Shown here: positions 31,910 to 39,952 of the stretch, one piece after another
Numbering within the stretch: position 1 is the first letter of the stretch
Layout of the letters: the number at the start of each line of letters is the position of its first letter
Assembly (NCBI GenBank): GCA_007118145.1
Contig: SKSD01000083.1
Coordinates: 1-39,952, forward strand
Direction of reading: 5' to 3'
Length of the DNA: 39,952 bases
Source: Halobacteriales archaeon
Lineage (GTDB): Archaea; Halobacteriota; Halobacteria; Halobacteriales; SKSH01
Program-made: the position numbers and the translations under genes
Notes under the pieces: generated by a model
Databases searched by the model: none
Told to the model about the DNA's origin: nothing
The model's input: the letters and a program-made list of their open reading frames with translations, nothing else

Positions 31910-32929
31910 ATGCGATACACAACGTTCCTTATTCGGCGCTTCTTGCAGGTCATTCCGGTACTGTTCGGTCTGTCGGTGCTTATCTTCGTCCTTGCACGCG
32001 TTGTACCTGGAAACCCCGCCAGGATGGCATTGGGTCCTCGAGCCTCTGACGAGGCAGTCGCACAGCTGGAAGCCGAGATGCGTCTGGATGAACCGATTTG
32101 GTATCAATACCTCGCGTATCTCGAGGGGATCACACGGGGCGAACTTGGTCACTCAATCACGACCGGTCGTGACGTGGCCGCAGACATCGTGATCTTCTTT
32201 CCCGCGACACTCGAGTTGGTAATCCTCGCGATGCTCATCGCGCTCGTGCTGGGCATCCCGTTAGGTATTATCTCAGCGCTGAACAAGGACAAATGGGAGG
32301 ACAACCTCAGTCGTGGAATCGCCTTTATCGGCGTCTCGATGCCGGTATTCTGGGCTGCCATCCTCCTGCAATTGTTCTTTGCATTCAATCTAGGGCTGTT
32401 CCCAAGCACCGGCCGCTATGGCGATATTGAGTACACGAGAATCACCGGAATGTTGCTCCTCGACTCAATCTTGACACTGAATGTTGATGCGTTCAGGAAC
32501 GTCCTTTGGCACCTCTGGCTCCCGGCGTTCTCACTCTCACTCGCACCCCTTGCTGACATCACTCGTATGACCAGGTCGAGCTTCATCGAGGAGTACAACA
32601 AGGAGTACGTTGATGGGCTACGCTCTCATAGCATCCCCGAAAAGCTTCTCGTGTCGAAGTACGTCTTCAAACGCTCATCAACCTCGACCCTGACAATCGC
32701 CGGCCTCGATTTCGGCTTCCTCATCGGCGGTGCATTCCTCGTCGAGATCGTCTTCAGCTATCCCGGAATGGCGAGATACGGTGTAAACGCCATCCTCAAC
32801 AACGATATCAATGCCGTCGTCGGTGTCACCCTCTTCATCGGACTGGTGTACCTGTTGGCGAACTTCTTCGTCGACGTGATGTACGGCTACCTGGACCCGC
32901 GGGTCCGCAAGCAAGGTGATGCACAATGA
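31910..32929 (+). CDS. ABC transporter permease, DppB type
   Basis: A 339-residue permease starting MRYTTFLIRRFLQVIPVLFGLSVLIFVLARVVPGNPA, the classic DppB N-terminus, with six transmembrane segments and an EAA loop (RMTRSSFIEEYNKEYVDGLRSHSIPEK). It pairs with the DppC-type permease to form the membrane channel. It is the first gene of a four-gene operon; its stop overlaps the next start (ATGA, 32926-32929). Confidence 0.92.
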   Translation: MRYTTFLIRRFLQVIPVLFGLSVLIFVLARVVPGNPARMALGPRASDEAVAQLEAEMRLDEPIWYQYLAYLEGITRGELGHSITTGRDVAADIVIFFPATLELVILAMLIALVLGIPLGIISALNKDKWEDNLSRGIAFIGVSMPVFWAAILLQLFFAFNLGLFPSTGRYGDIEYTRITGMLLLDSILTLNVDAFRNVLWHLWLPAFSLSLAPLADITRMTRSSFIEEYNKEYVDGLRSHSIPEKLLVSKYVFKRSSTSTLTIAGLDFGFLIGGAFLVEIVFSYPGMARYGVNAILNNDINAVVGVTLFIGLVYLLANFFVDVMYGYLDPRVRKQGDAQ

Positions 32930-33843
32930 CCGAGGGCACGGTTGAGGAAGTTGATCCGATCGAGTCCGATGGTCGGTTCGATCGGTTCCTCGAGGATGCT
33001 CGTCGTCTGTTGTACCGCTTCAGGCAGAATCCGATGTCCATCATCGGTCTCGGGATCATCATCTTCTTCATACTCATGGCCATTTTCGCCCCCTGGATCG
33101 CACCCTACCCGGGTGATGCTGGGTACAAGACCACCGACACGCACTTCGATCAGCGGTTTGAGGCACCCTCACTTGACCACCCGATGGGGACCGATCAGGC
33201 TGGGAGAGACTTGTTGTCCCGAGTCATCTTCGGGAGTCGGCTCTCATTGCAACTCGGACTCTTCGTGCTGGTCGTAGCCATGGGAATCGGTATTCCGGTC
33301 GGGCTCGTCGCTGGTTACTACGGGGGTAAGATCGGGACGGTGTTGATGCGCACCGCTGATGTCTTCCTCTCTGTGCCGGCACTCGTCCTCGCGCTGGCTG
33401 TAATCGTCGCACTCGAACCGGGACTGCGTAACGCGATGATAGCCATCTCGATCGTCTGGTGGCCGTGGTATGCGAGACTTGTCTATGGTGAGGTATTATC
33501 AGTCAAAGAGGAGACATATGTCCAGGCCGCGCGTGGTATCGGCTCGGGGACCCGACGTATCCTGTTCCGTGAGATCTTCCCGAATATCCTCTCCCCAATC
33601 ACGGTGAAGTTTAGTCTGGACATGGGATACGCCATCCTCGTTGGTGCCGGGCTAGGCTTCCTCGGCCTCGGGGCACAGCCACCGGCACCCGAGTGGGGGA
33701 CGATGACCGCACAGGGGCGTGACTACCTCCCACGGCGTTGGTGGTTGACCACCTTCCCTGGATTAGCCATCTTCCTCATCGTCCTCGGGTTTAATTTCCT
33801 CGGTGACGGACTGCGGGATATGTTCGACGTGGAGGTCGACTGA
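32926..33843 (+). CDS. ABC transporter permease, DppC type
   Basis: A 305-residue permease. An N-terminal cytosolic tail (about 40 residues) precedes FRQNPMSIIGLGIIIFFILMAIFAPWIAPY, then MGTDQAGRDLLSRVIFGSRLSLQLG and the EAA loop QAARGIGSGTRRILFREIFPN. It is the partner of the preceding permease in an oligopeptide/nickel-type importer. Its stop and the following start share one base (TGATG). Confidence 0.92.
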   Translation: MTEGTVEEVDPIESDGRFDRFLEDARRLLYRFRQNPMSIIGLGIIIFFILMAIFAPWIAPYPGDAGYKTTDTHFDQRFEAPSLDHPMGTDQAGRDLLSRVIFGSRLSLQLGLFVLVVAMGIGIPVGLVAGYYGGKIGTVLMRTADVFLSVPALVLALAVIVALEPGLRNAMIAISIVWWPWYARLVYGEVLSVKEETYVQAARGIGSGTRRILFREIFPNILSPITVKFSLDMGYAILVGAGLGFLGLGAQPPAPEWGTMTAQGRDYLPRRWWLTTFPGLAIFLIVLGFNFLGDGLRDMFDVEVD

Positions 33844-34973
33844 TGACGAAAGAGACCATCATCGACGTGTCTGACCTCTCCGTACACTTCAGTTCCTACG
33901 AGGGCCGTCATCGAGTCCTCAACGGTGTCGACCTCACCATCGGGGATGGTGAGACCGTCGCCCTAGTCGGTGAGACGGGCTGTGGCAAGTCAGTCACCGC
34001 CAAGACCATCATGGGGACGCTCAGACGCCCACCTGCTGAGGTCGTCGAGGGGACTGTGTCATTTCGTGGGCAGAACCTGCTCGATGACCCCTCGTTACAC
34101 ACTGAGATTCAGTCGAACCACATGAGCATGATCTTCCAGGATCCGATGAGCCATCTCAGCCCGGTCTTCACCATTGGCGAAATGATGACCGACGTCTTGC
34201 ACTACCATCGCGAGGAGGGGCTCAGTTGGCGACGGCTCCTCACCGGTGCGTTCCGGAGGAAGAAACCGGTCAACAACGAGGCCTACCGTGAGCAGTGCAT
34301 CGAGATGCTCGAGCGGCTGCAGATTCCCGACCCAGCTGGTGTCATGAACCGGTATCCCGACGAGCTGTCAGGTGGGATGCGCCAGCGTGTACTCATCGCG
34401 ATGGCACTGCTCAACGAGCCAGACTTCCTCGTCGCAGACGAGCCCACGACAGCCCTCGATGTGACCGTCCAGGAACAGATCCTCGAACTGCTCGAATCGA
34501 GGATCGTCGAAGAGGATCTGTCCATGCTCTACATCACCCACAACCTCGGTGTCGCTCGCAAACTGGCTGATCGGATTTACGTCATGTATGCGGGTACGAT
34601 CGTCGAGACTGGCGAAACACAGGAGGTGTTCGATGACCCACTGCACCCATACTCACGCGGCCTCATCGAGAGCATCCCAAAGCTGACCGGATTCGGTAGC
34701 TCGGGGATTCCCGGTGGTATCCCCGATTACACGCAACCGCCCCGTGGCTGTCGTTTCTATCCGAGGTGCCCAGCATATATCGAGGGGACGTGTGATAGCG
34801 AACCACCTCGTGGGTTCGAGGTCGATGGTCGGGAGGTTCATTGCTATCTCTATGATGACGAACCAGACCTGGAAACCGCGATCGAGATAGCCGAGGATGA
34901 GGTCGATTATCTCGATTACGGTGCCACACAGGGGGACACGTCCTTTGCGACCGGTTCAGAGGAGTCATCATGA
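33843..34973 (+). CDS. ABC transporter ATP-binding protein, DppD type
   Basis: A 376-residue ATPase with Walker A GETGCGKS, signature [15 protein letters not shown], Walker [13 protein letters not shown] and the H-loop ITHNLG. The C-terminal oligo_HPY region carries four cysteines ([18 protein letters not shown] and VHCYLYDD); in related Dpp/Opp ATPases this region has been reported to hold an Fe-S cluster. An acidic tail of about 35 residues follows. It drives import together with DppF; it overlaps dppF by 4 bp. Confidence 0.92.
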   Translation: MTKETIIDVSDLSVHFSSYEGRHRVLNGVDLTIGDGETVALVGETGCGKSVTAKTIMGTLRRPPAEVVEGTVSFRGQNLLDDPSLHTEIQSNHMSMIFQDPMSHLSPVFTIGEMMTDVLHYHREEGLSWRRLLTGAFRRKKPVNNEAYREQCIEMLERLQIPDPAGVMNRYPDELSGGMRQRVLIAMALLNEPDFLVADEPTTALDVTVQEQILELLESRIVEEDLSMLYITHNLGVARKLADRIYVMYAGTIVETGETQEVFDDPLHPYSRGLIESIPKLTGFGSSGIPGGIPDYTQPPRGCRFYPRCPAYIEGTCDSEPPRGFEVDGREVHCYLYDDEPDLETAIEIAEDEVDYLDYGATQGDTSFATGSEESS

Positions 34974-36070
34974 GCGCACCACAGCAACAACAGACAGAGC
35001 AGGAACCGCTTCTTGAGGTATCCAACCTGAAAAAGCACTTTCCCATCAAGGGTGGGATTCTCAACCGCACGCAGGCACACGTCAAGGCCGTCGATGGGGT
35101 TGATTTCACATTAGAACCCGGAGAGACCTTTGCGATCGTCGGTGAGAGTGGCTGTGGAAAGACCACCCTCGGCAAGGTCGTTGCCAGGTTGCTCAAGCCG
35201 ACATCGGGTGAGATCGTCTTCGATGGTCGCGATATCTCATCCCTCGGCTCGAAACAGCTCAAATCAATCAGACGCGAGCTTCAAGTAGTCTACCAGGACC
35301 CATCATCATCGTTGAACCCCCGCCGGAGGGTGAAGAACATCGTCGCCGACCCTCTCGTCGTCCACGGGATCGGCTCAAAGCGTGAGCGGCGACGTCGAAT
35401 CGCCGAGATGCTCGAACTCGTCGACCTTCCCGAGGAGTTCCTGTATCGATATCCGAACGAACTCTCCGGCGGACAGAAACAACGTGTGGCGATCGTCAGG
35501 GCGTTGATCCTCAACCCGCAGGTCGTCATCCTCGACGAACCAACAAGTGCTCTCGACGTCAGCGTTCAGGTGAAGGTCATCTCGCTACTCGACCGCCTCC
35601 AGGAGGAGCTCGACCTCACCTATATTGTGATCAGTCACGACCTGAGCCTGGTCAAGAATATCGCCGACCGCATCGCGGTTATGTACCTCGGTGAATTCAT
35701 GGAGGTTGCTCCAACCGACCAAATATTCGAGAATCCACACAACCCCTACACTGAACAGTTGTTGTCGGCGATCCCGATCATCGAGAGTGAGGAGCAGTCG
35801 ATGCGTCCCGATGCGGCCAAGGCGACGGGTGAGCCACCAGATCCGGTCAACCCACCGGCCGGGTGTTCATTCCATCCACGTTGCCACAAACGCTTCGGAG
35901 CATGTGACAAGGTCGACCCGGTGCTCTCCCAGGTCGATGATGATCATCAGGTACGTTGTCTGCTCTATCCAGGTGAGCAACGTGAGCAGGTCGAGGAGTT
36001 CAGCGACGCATCAGAACGTGCTGAGCTCAGGGCTGGGACGTTCGATGCGGACTCCGCATCAACGACGTAG
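34970..36070 (+). CDS. ABC transporter ATP-binding protein, DppF type
   Basis: A 366-residue ATPase: Walker [10 protein letters not shown], signature [15 protein letters not shown], Walker [17 protein letters not shown]-loop ISHDLSLV. Cysteines in [17 protein letters not shown] and the terminal RCLLYP repeat the four-Cys pattern seen in its partner. It is the last gene of the importer operon and converges with the FAD oxidase gene 6 bp later. Confidence 0.92.
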   Translation: MSAPQQQQTEQEPLLEVSNLKKHFPIKGGILNRTQAHVKAVDGVDFTLEPGETFAIVGESGCGKTTLGKVVARLLKPTSGEIVFDGRDISSLGSKQLKSIRRELQVVYQDPSSSLNPRRRVKNIVADPLVVHGIGSKRERRRRIAEMLELVDLPEEFLYRYPNELSGGQKQRVAIVRALILNPQVVILDEPTSALDVSVQVKVISLLDRLQEELDLTYIVISHDLSLVKNIADRIAVMYLGEFMEVAPTDQIFENPHNPYTEQLLSAIPIIESEEQSMRPDAAKATGEPPDPVNPPAGCSFHPRCHKRFGACDKVDPVLSQVDDDHQVRCLLYPGEQREQVEEFSDASERAELRAGTFDADSASTT

Positions 36071-36076
36071 GATCGA

Positions 36077-37231
36077 TCAATCGAGGATCGTACGCTCGGT
36101 GAGCTGGTCACCACGTTCGAATCGACCTGCATCGAGCTTGGCGAGGTCGACGATTGAAGTCTCACCTCGCTCGACGAGATCTGCCACCACCTGACCTGTT
36201 GCAGGGCTGTGCATGAAGCCGTGTCCTGAGAAGCCAACGACGTTGATGAAGCCTGGACTGGCCTCCTCGATAATGGGATGATGATCAGGCGTGACCGCAT
36301 ACAGACCCGCCCAGCCGCGGCGATAAAGGGTATCTTCACCGAAGTAATCAGCACAGGTGGAGAGGCGTTCGATCAGCGTTGCAGCCCAGTCGAGTGAGAC
36401 ACTCTCAGACCACCGGTCTGGATCTTGATCGGGATCGGTCTCGTCGAAGAAGCCACCGGCGACGACGTTTCCATCTCGTTCGGGTCGAAAGTGTGTATCC
36501 TGATCGACATCCACCGTGAGCGGGACCGAATCGGGTACCTCAACCTCTGGTTCGAGTACGGCGAGGGCTCGTCTCCGTGGTGACACCGGAATGGTCTGAC
36601 CGATGAATCTCGCCACCTGCGTGGCCCATGGACCAGCCGCATTGATGGCGAAATCAGCCGCATGAGTCCCATGCGAGGTCTCGATAGCACGGACAACCCC
36701 ATCACCGTCCGTGACGATATCGGTGACAGCGGTCTTCCCGCAGATGTCAACCCCGAGGTCTGTGGCTTGAGCGAGATATCCCTGTAAGGCGAGATGAGGA
36801 TCGGCAAAGCCATCCTCCGGCGAGTAGGTGGCCCCAACGAAGTGCTCTGCGGATAATCCGGGACAAATATCGGTCGCGTCAGCTGGGTCGAGATACGTGC
36901 TTGGCACATCGAATGCACGCTGTGTCTCGACGTTCTCCTGAAATCGCCTCGCTGTGGTGGTCTCTCGGGCGAGGAAGAGATATCCCGGTCGCCGATACGC
37001 GATATCGGTCTCGAACACGTCTTCGAACGTCTCCCATACCTCGATACTACGTTGTGAGAGCGCGACGTTGATCGGTGAGGTGAACTGCGCACGGATGCCA
37101 CCGTTGGCACGTCCGGTACTGCCCATCCCAGGTCTGCCCTTATCGAAGACGGTCACCTCCATCCCACGGTCGGCCAGGTGGTAGGCCACGGAGATTCCGA
37201 TAATCCCAGCTCCGATCACACCAATGTGCAT
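36077..37231 (-). CDS. FAD-dependent oxidoreductase (DAO family; sarcosine oxidase/dehydrogenase beta-like)
   Basis: A 384-residue flavoprotein of the D-amino acid oxidase superfamily: FAD motif GVIGAGIIGISVAYHLADRG with the following VFDKGRPGMGSTGRANGGIRAQF, then INAAGPWATQVARF, and C-terminal YAVTPDHHPIIEE with GFSGHGFMHSPATGQVVADL. This set is typical of sarcosine, dimethylglycine or proline oxidising enzymes that remove hydrogen from a secondary or N-methyl amine. Substrate is not decided by sequence. It is downstream of the aminotransferase (63 bp gap) and likely co-transcribed with it. Confidence 0.88.
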   Translation of the reverse strand: MHIGVIGAGIIGISVAYHLADRGMEVTVFDKGRPGMGSTGRANGGIRAQFTSPINVALSQRSIEVWETFEDVFETDIAYRRPGYLFLARETTTARRFQENVETQRAFDVPSTYLDPADATDICPGLSAEHFVGATYSPEDGFADPHLALQGYLAQATDLGVDICGKTAVTDIVTDGDGVVRAIETSHGTHAADFAINAAGPWATQVARFIGQTIPVSPRRRALAVLEPEVEVPDSVPLTVDVDQDTHFRPERDGNVVAGGFFDETDPDQDPDRWSESVSLDWAATLIERLSTCADYFGEDTLYRRGWAGLYAVTPDHHPIIEEASPGFINVVGFSGHGFMHSPATGQVVADLVERGETSIVDLAKLDAGRFERGDQLTERTILD

Positions 37232-37294
37232 GCCTCTATCCTACAGTCTTTGCTCGAGACAGGATCGACAATGTTGCTACTACGATCGCCGTCA

Positions 37295-38542
37295 TCACAT
37301 CGGTACCGAGGGCTCATGCGTCTGATCCGAGCCGTCACTGAGCACCCCACTCGCTGCAGCGACCCCAGCATCGACATCTACCTTGGCACCCTCGTCGGCA
37401 AGGAGTTGTCCAAGCGCAGATATGAGGTGAAGGACATTCGCCGATCGTGCGGAGTACCCCATGCAGCCGATTCTGAATATCTCACCGGCGAGGTTACCCA
37501 GCCCACCGGCGATCTCGATCCCGTACTCAGCGAGTAAGCGACTGATGACCGTATCTGGATCGACACCGTCTGGTACGTGCACTGTCGTGAGTGATGGTGA
37601 CCAATGTGCCTCGTCAGTGGCGAGATCCAACCCAAGTGCCTCGAGACCCACCTGCAATCCCGAGGCGACCCGTTCGTGTCGTTCCCACCGCTGTTCGAGA
37701 CCTTCCTCTGCAACGATTCGGAGTGACTCACGAAGCGCATATACGTTCGATATCGGCGCCGTGTGGTGATACGTGCGTTCGTCTCCCCAGTACTCCGCGA
37801 GCAAGGCAAGATCGAGATACCACGACCGAGGTGTATCAGTCCGATCAAGGAGACGATCACGTGCTGTATCAGATAGCGTCACCGGGCTCACACCAGGTGG
37901 GCACGAGAGGCACTTTTGCGCACCGGAGTACACAACGTCAACATCCCAGTCGTCGGTTCGGAACTCGACCCCACCGAGTGAGGCGACCGTATCGATGATG
38001 GTGAGCGCACCTGCCTCGTGGGCAAGCTCAGTGAGGGTGGCCACCTCGGGTTGCAACACCCCTGTACTTGTCTCCATATGGACGAATCCGAATAGATCGG
38101 GGTCTACCTGCTTGAGTGCACGTTCTGCCGATCCGGTGTCGAGAGGCTCGCCCCATGGTGCTGAGATGCGGCTCACCTCGCCACCTGCTCGGGCTGCCAT
38201 CTCCGCCATGCGATCACCGAAATAACCGTTCTCTGCGATGAGGACGACATCACCCGGGCTGACCAGACTCGTGATGACTGATTCCATCGCTGCCGAACCG
38301 GTCCCACTGACTGGGATGGTGAACTCGTTCGATGTCTGGAACACGTACCTGAGCAGTTCCTGTACCTCGTCCATGACCTCGAGGAAGGCTGTATCGAGGT
38401 GGCCGAGCAACGGTTTGTTCATGGCGCCAAGTACGCGTGGATGCACGTCACTTGGCCCTGGACCCATGAGTGTACGATTGGGAGGTTGTAGCTCATCAAC
38501 GACTGGCGGCCCCTGCATAGATTCACATGACGCTGGTTGCAT
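37295..38542 (-). CDS. PLP class V aminotransferase (alanine-glyoxylate / ureidoglycine-glyoxylate type)
   Basis: A 415-residue class V aminotransferase: LMGPGPSDVHPRVLGAMNKPLLGHLD at the N-terminus, PVSGTGSAAMES, D184 in TIIDTVASLGG and the PLP lysine K210 in VYSGAQKCLSCPPG. The family includes alanine-, serine- and (S)-ureidoglycine-glyoxylate aminotransferases (the last, PucG, acts in allantoin breakdown). A shorter start at 38518 (MQGPPVV) is possible. It may dispose of amino groups in the pathway encoded nearby. The C-terminal 30 residues (DVDAGVAAASGVLSDGSDQ) are a non-conserved acidic tail. Confidence 0.88.
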   Translation of the reverse strand: MQPASCESMQGPPVVDELQPPNRTLMGPGPSDVHPRVLGAMNKPLLGHLDTAFLEVMDEVQELLRYVFQTSNEFTIPVSGTGSAAMESVITSLVSPGDVVLIAENGYFGDRMAEMAARAGGEVSRISAPWGEPLDTGSAERALKQVDPDLFGFVHMETSTGVLQPEVATLTELAHEAGALTIIDTVASLGGVEFRTDDWDVDVVYSGAQKCLSCPPGVSPVTLSDTARDRLLDRTDTPRSWYLDLALLAEYWGDERTYHHTAPISNVYALRESLRIVAEEGLEQRWERHERVASGLQVGLEALGLDLATDEAHWSPSLTTVHVPDGVDPDTVISRLLAEYGIEIAGGLGNLAGEIFRIGCMGYSARSANVLHLISALGQLLADEGAKVDVDAGVAAASGVLSDGSDQTHEPSVPM

Positions 38543-38725
38543 GAAAACCTTACTGGTTCCGGAATCGAATTCTGGTCATAGGACGCCTGTAACTGCTGAA
38601 TTATCACGATTAAATGGTGTATTCGATGGTAATTTATCCTGATTTTTCACGTGGGATTAGCCCCTGAGCACAACCTGATCCAGCGCTCTCAGGCCGTGAT
38701 AGCGAACACGCGGTCGAGGTGAGAT

Positions 38726-39952
38726 TTATACCCCGCTGCTGAGGTGGTGAGCGATCGGTGACTCCAGCAACGTTGCAAGTATGTACAGTCCCCGCCAGTG
38801 ATTCTCACCATCGAGATGCGCCTGATAGTAGGTATCGATGGCGTCTCTATCGAGGAATGAGAGCCCATCGATCACGTCAGCATTTCGCTCGATCGAACGT
38901 TCGATGAAGTCATGTTCCCTGATCAGTGCAGCCTCGTCCATCCATGGCCCGTGACCGAGATACGCTGCAGGCGGTCGGGGTGACCTGAGCTGTCGATGGA
39001 GGATACCTTTAGCTGCAGATATGACAAATCTGGGATGCAGACCGGTTGAGGTAGCGAGCGGCATGCGAGTCGTCGCGTGTGGGATGCTGGCCAGCTCGGG
39101 TGATACCTTCGTCACGGCGTGTTCGATCAAGTTCGAACGAATCCTAGTGTCGACAGGCACGGTAAGGTGCAAGTCGAGTAGCCTGATGTCGAAAAACGGT
39201 GACCAGTGTTCGGTGATCCGACGGATACTGTCCGTGTTCGATGAGGCGGACTGGTTCGTGAGGGGATAGTACTCAAACAGCTGTAACTCCCGGAGAGAGT
39301 CATATCGGATACCGTGATGGACGACCGACGACCCAGCTTGTTCGATATGGCGCTTGAGGACCTGGTCGACCGGCGGTGTATCGAGGAACTCGGGGACGGT
39401 CGCGGGGGTGGCATACCGGTCGAGATATCGGGCGATGTACTCAGACACCGAGCCCACCTGTTGCTCGAATCGTGCAGGGACAGGATATGTCGGTGTCGGG
39501 AGATAGAGTGGATACCGACCGAACAGCGTATCTCCCAGGTAACCAGTAACGACCACATCGACATCGGCGAGTGCCGAAGCGAAGCCGGCGGCTATCGACT
39601 GGTCGAACGCACCCACGAAATTTGTTGTCTCTGGTACAGATGAGAGTAGCCGTTCGTGATAGTCACGGTCACGTTCGAGGAGTTTTAGCTCAACCGCTGC
39701 CTCATCGGCGACACGCTCGGTGATGCGGGTTTCCATACTCCGCCAATTGGTCAGGTGGTGGGTGGTTGGTGCTCGATTTGCACCCAACATCGACGCTAGA
39801 ACTAGTCGTGAGTCACTCCCTCCACTCAACATGAGACCGTATGATCGGTCGTCTCGGAGCCGCTCTGCGACGATGGTCTGGAAGGTATCAGCGATATCCG
39901 CTGCGATCGCAGACGGTGACCGATCAACGGGGCGATATCGTGGCCGCCAATA
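38726..39952 (-). CDS. Asparagine synthase-like protein, 5' end beyond window
   Basis: The frame is open to the window's right edge; 40 codons precede the first internal Met and read YWRPRYRPVDRSPSAIA and IVAERLRDDRSYGL, so the gene starts further on. The visible 408 residues hold the PP-loop ATP pyrophosphatase motif LSGGSDSRLVLA followed by a domain of the asparagine synthase C-terminal family (GYLGDTLFGRYPLYLP). Such haloarchaeal proteins with an AsnB-like fold often modify surface polysaccharide or make amides; whether an N-terminal glutaminase is present cannot be seen. It stands 183 bp upstream of the aminotransferase, in the same orientation. Confidence 0.8.
   Translation of the reverse strand, partial: YWRPRYRPVDRSPSAIAADIADTFQTIVAERLRDDRSYGLMLSGGSDSRLVLASMLGANRAPTTHHLTNWRSMETRITERVADEAAVELKLLERDRDYHERLLSSVPETTNFVGAFDQSIAAGFASALADVDVVVTGYLGDTLFGRYPLYLPTPTYPVPARFEQQVGSVSEYIARYLDRYATPATVPEFLDTPPVDQVLKRHIEQAGSSVVHHGIRYDSLRELQLFEYYPLTNQSASSNTDSIRRITEHWSPFFDIRLLDLHLTVPVDTRIRSNLIEHAVTKVSPELASIPHATTRMPLATSTGLHPRFVISAAKGILHRQLRSPRPPAAYLGHGPWMDEAALIREHDFIERSIERNADVIDGLSFLDRDAIDTYYQAHLDGENHWRGLYILATLLESPIAHHLSSGV

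Noticed and set aside
1-39952. CRISPR array, prophage or integrated plasmid
   Set aside because: No regularly spaced repeats, integrase, phage structural or replication genes were seen.

Overview
The window comes from a halophilic archaeon (class Halobacteria). The evidence is an acidic Asp/Glu-rich proteome, Tat-type lipoproteins with a Cys lipobox, a Bat-type HTH regulator, a C50 carotenoid (bacterioruberin) gene set, an archaeal MptD aldolase, an Azf-type glucose-6-phosphate dehydrogenase, and a TATA box placed for leaderless transcription. I cannot fix genus or species from sequence alone.

Left part (1-5180): the 5' part of mptD, divergent from azf; a decayed methyltransferase pseudogene; two Tat lipoproteins (a PF03640-type protein with an Asp-rich tail and a PQQ-type aldose sugar dehydrogenase); a membrane protein; an FKBP-type prolyl isomerase; and a solitary right-end hairpin of an IS200/IS605 (IS1341-type) element. 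Next (5184-12131) are a 1293-residue secreted subtilisin-like protease, an MFS transporter and a divergent M28 metallopeptidase.

Centre (12240-18190): a LOV-GAF-Bat-HTH regulator with a complete set of LOV flavin-binding residues sits directly upstream of a tight operon crtB - crtI/crtD - lyeJ - cruF, which makes phytoene and builds the C50 bacterioruberin skeleton. The gap between regulator and operon holds a CTAG-centred palindrome resembling the Bat upstream activating sequence and nested inverted repeats. This reads as a blue-light sensor wired to its own pigment operon. DUF2891, DUF899-VOC fusion and DUF5789-like genes follow.

Right part (21008-38542): a catabolic island. One HyuA subunit is followed by three different HyuB paralogues, an M24 peptidase and a cupin; then a divergent Dpp/Opp-type ABC importer (binding protein on one strand, permeases and ATPases on the other), a DAO-family FAD oxidase and a PLP class V aminotransferase. 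Together they suggest uptake and ATP-dependent ring opening of cyclic amides (hydantoin, oxoproline or similar), then oxidative and transamination steps; the substrate is not known. HyuB1 and HyuB3 share a nearly identical 158-bp patch that points to gene conversion. The window ends inside an asparagine-synthase-like gene.
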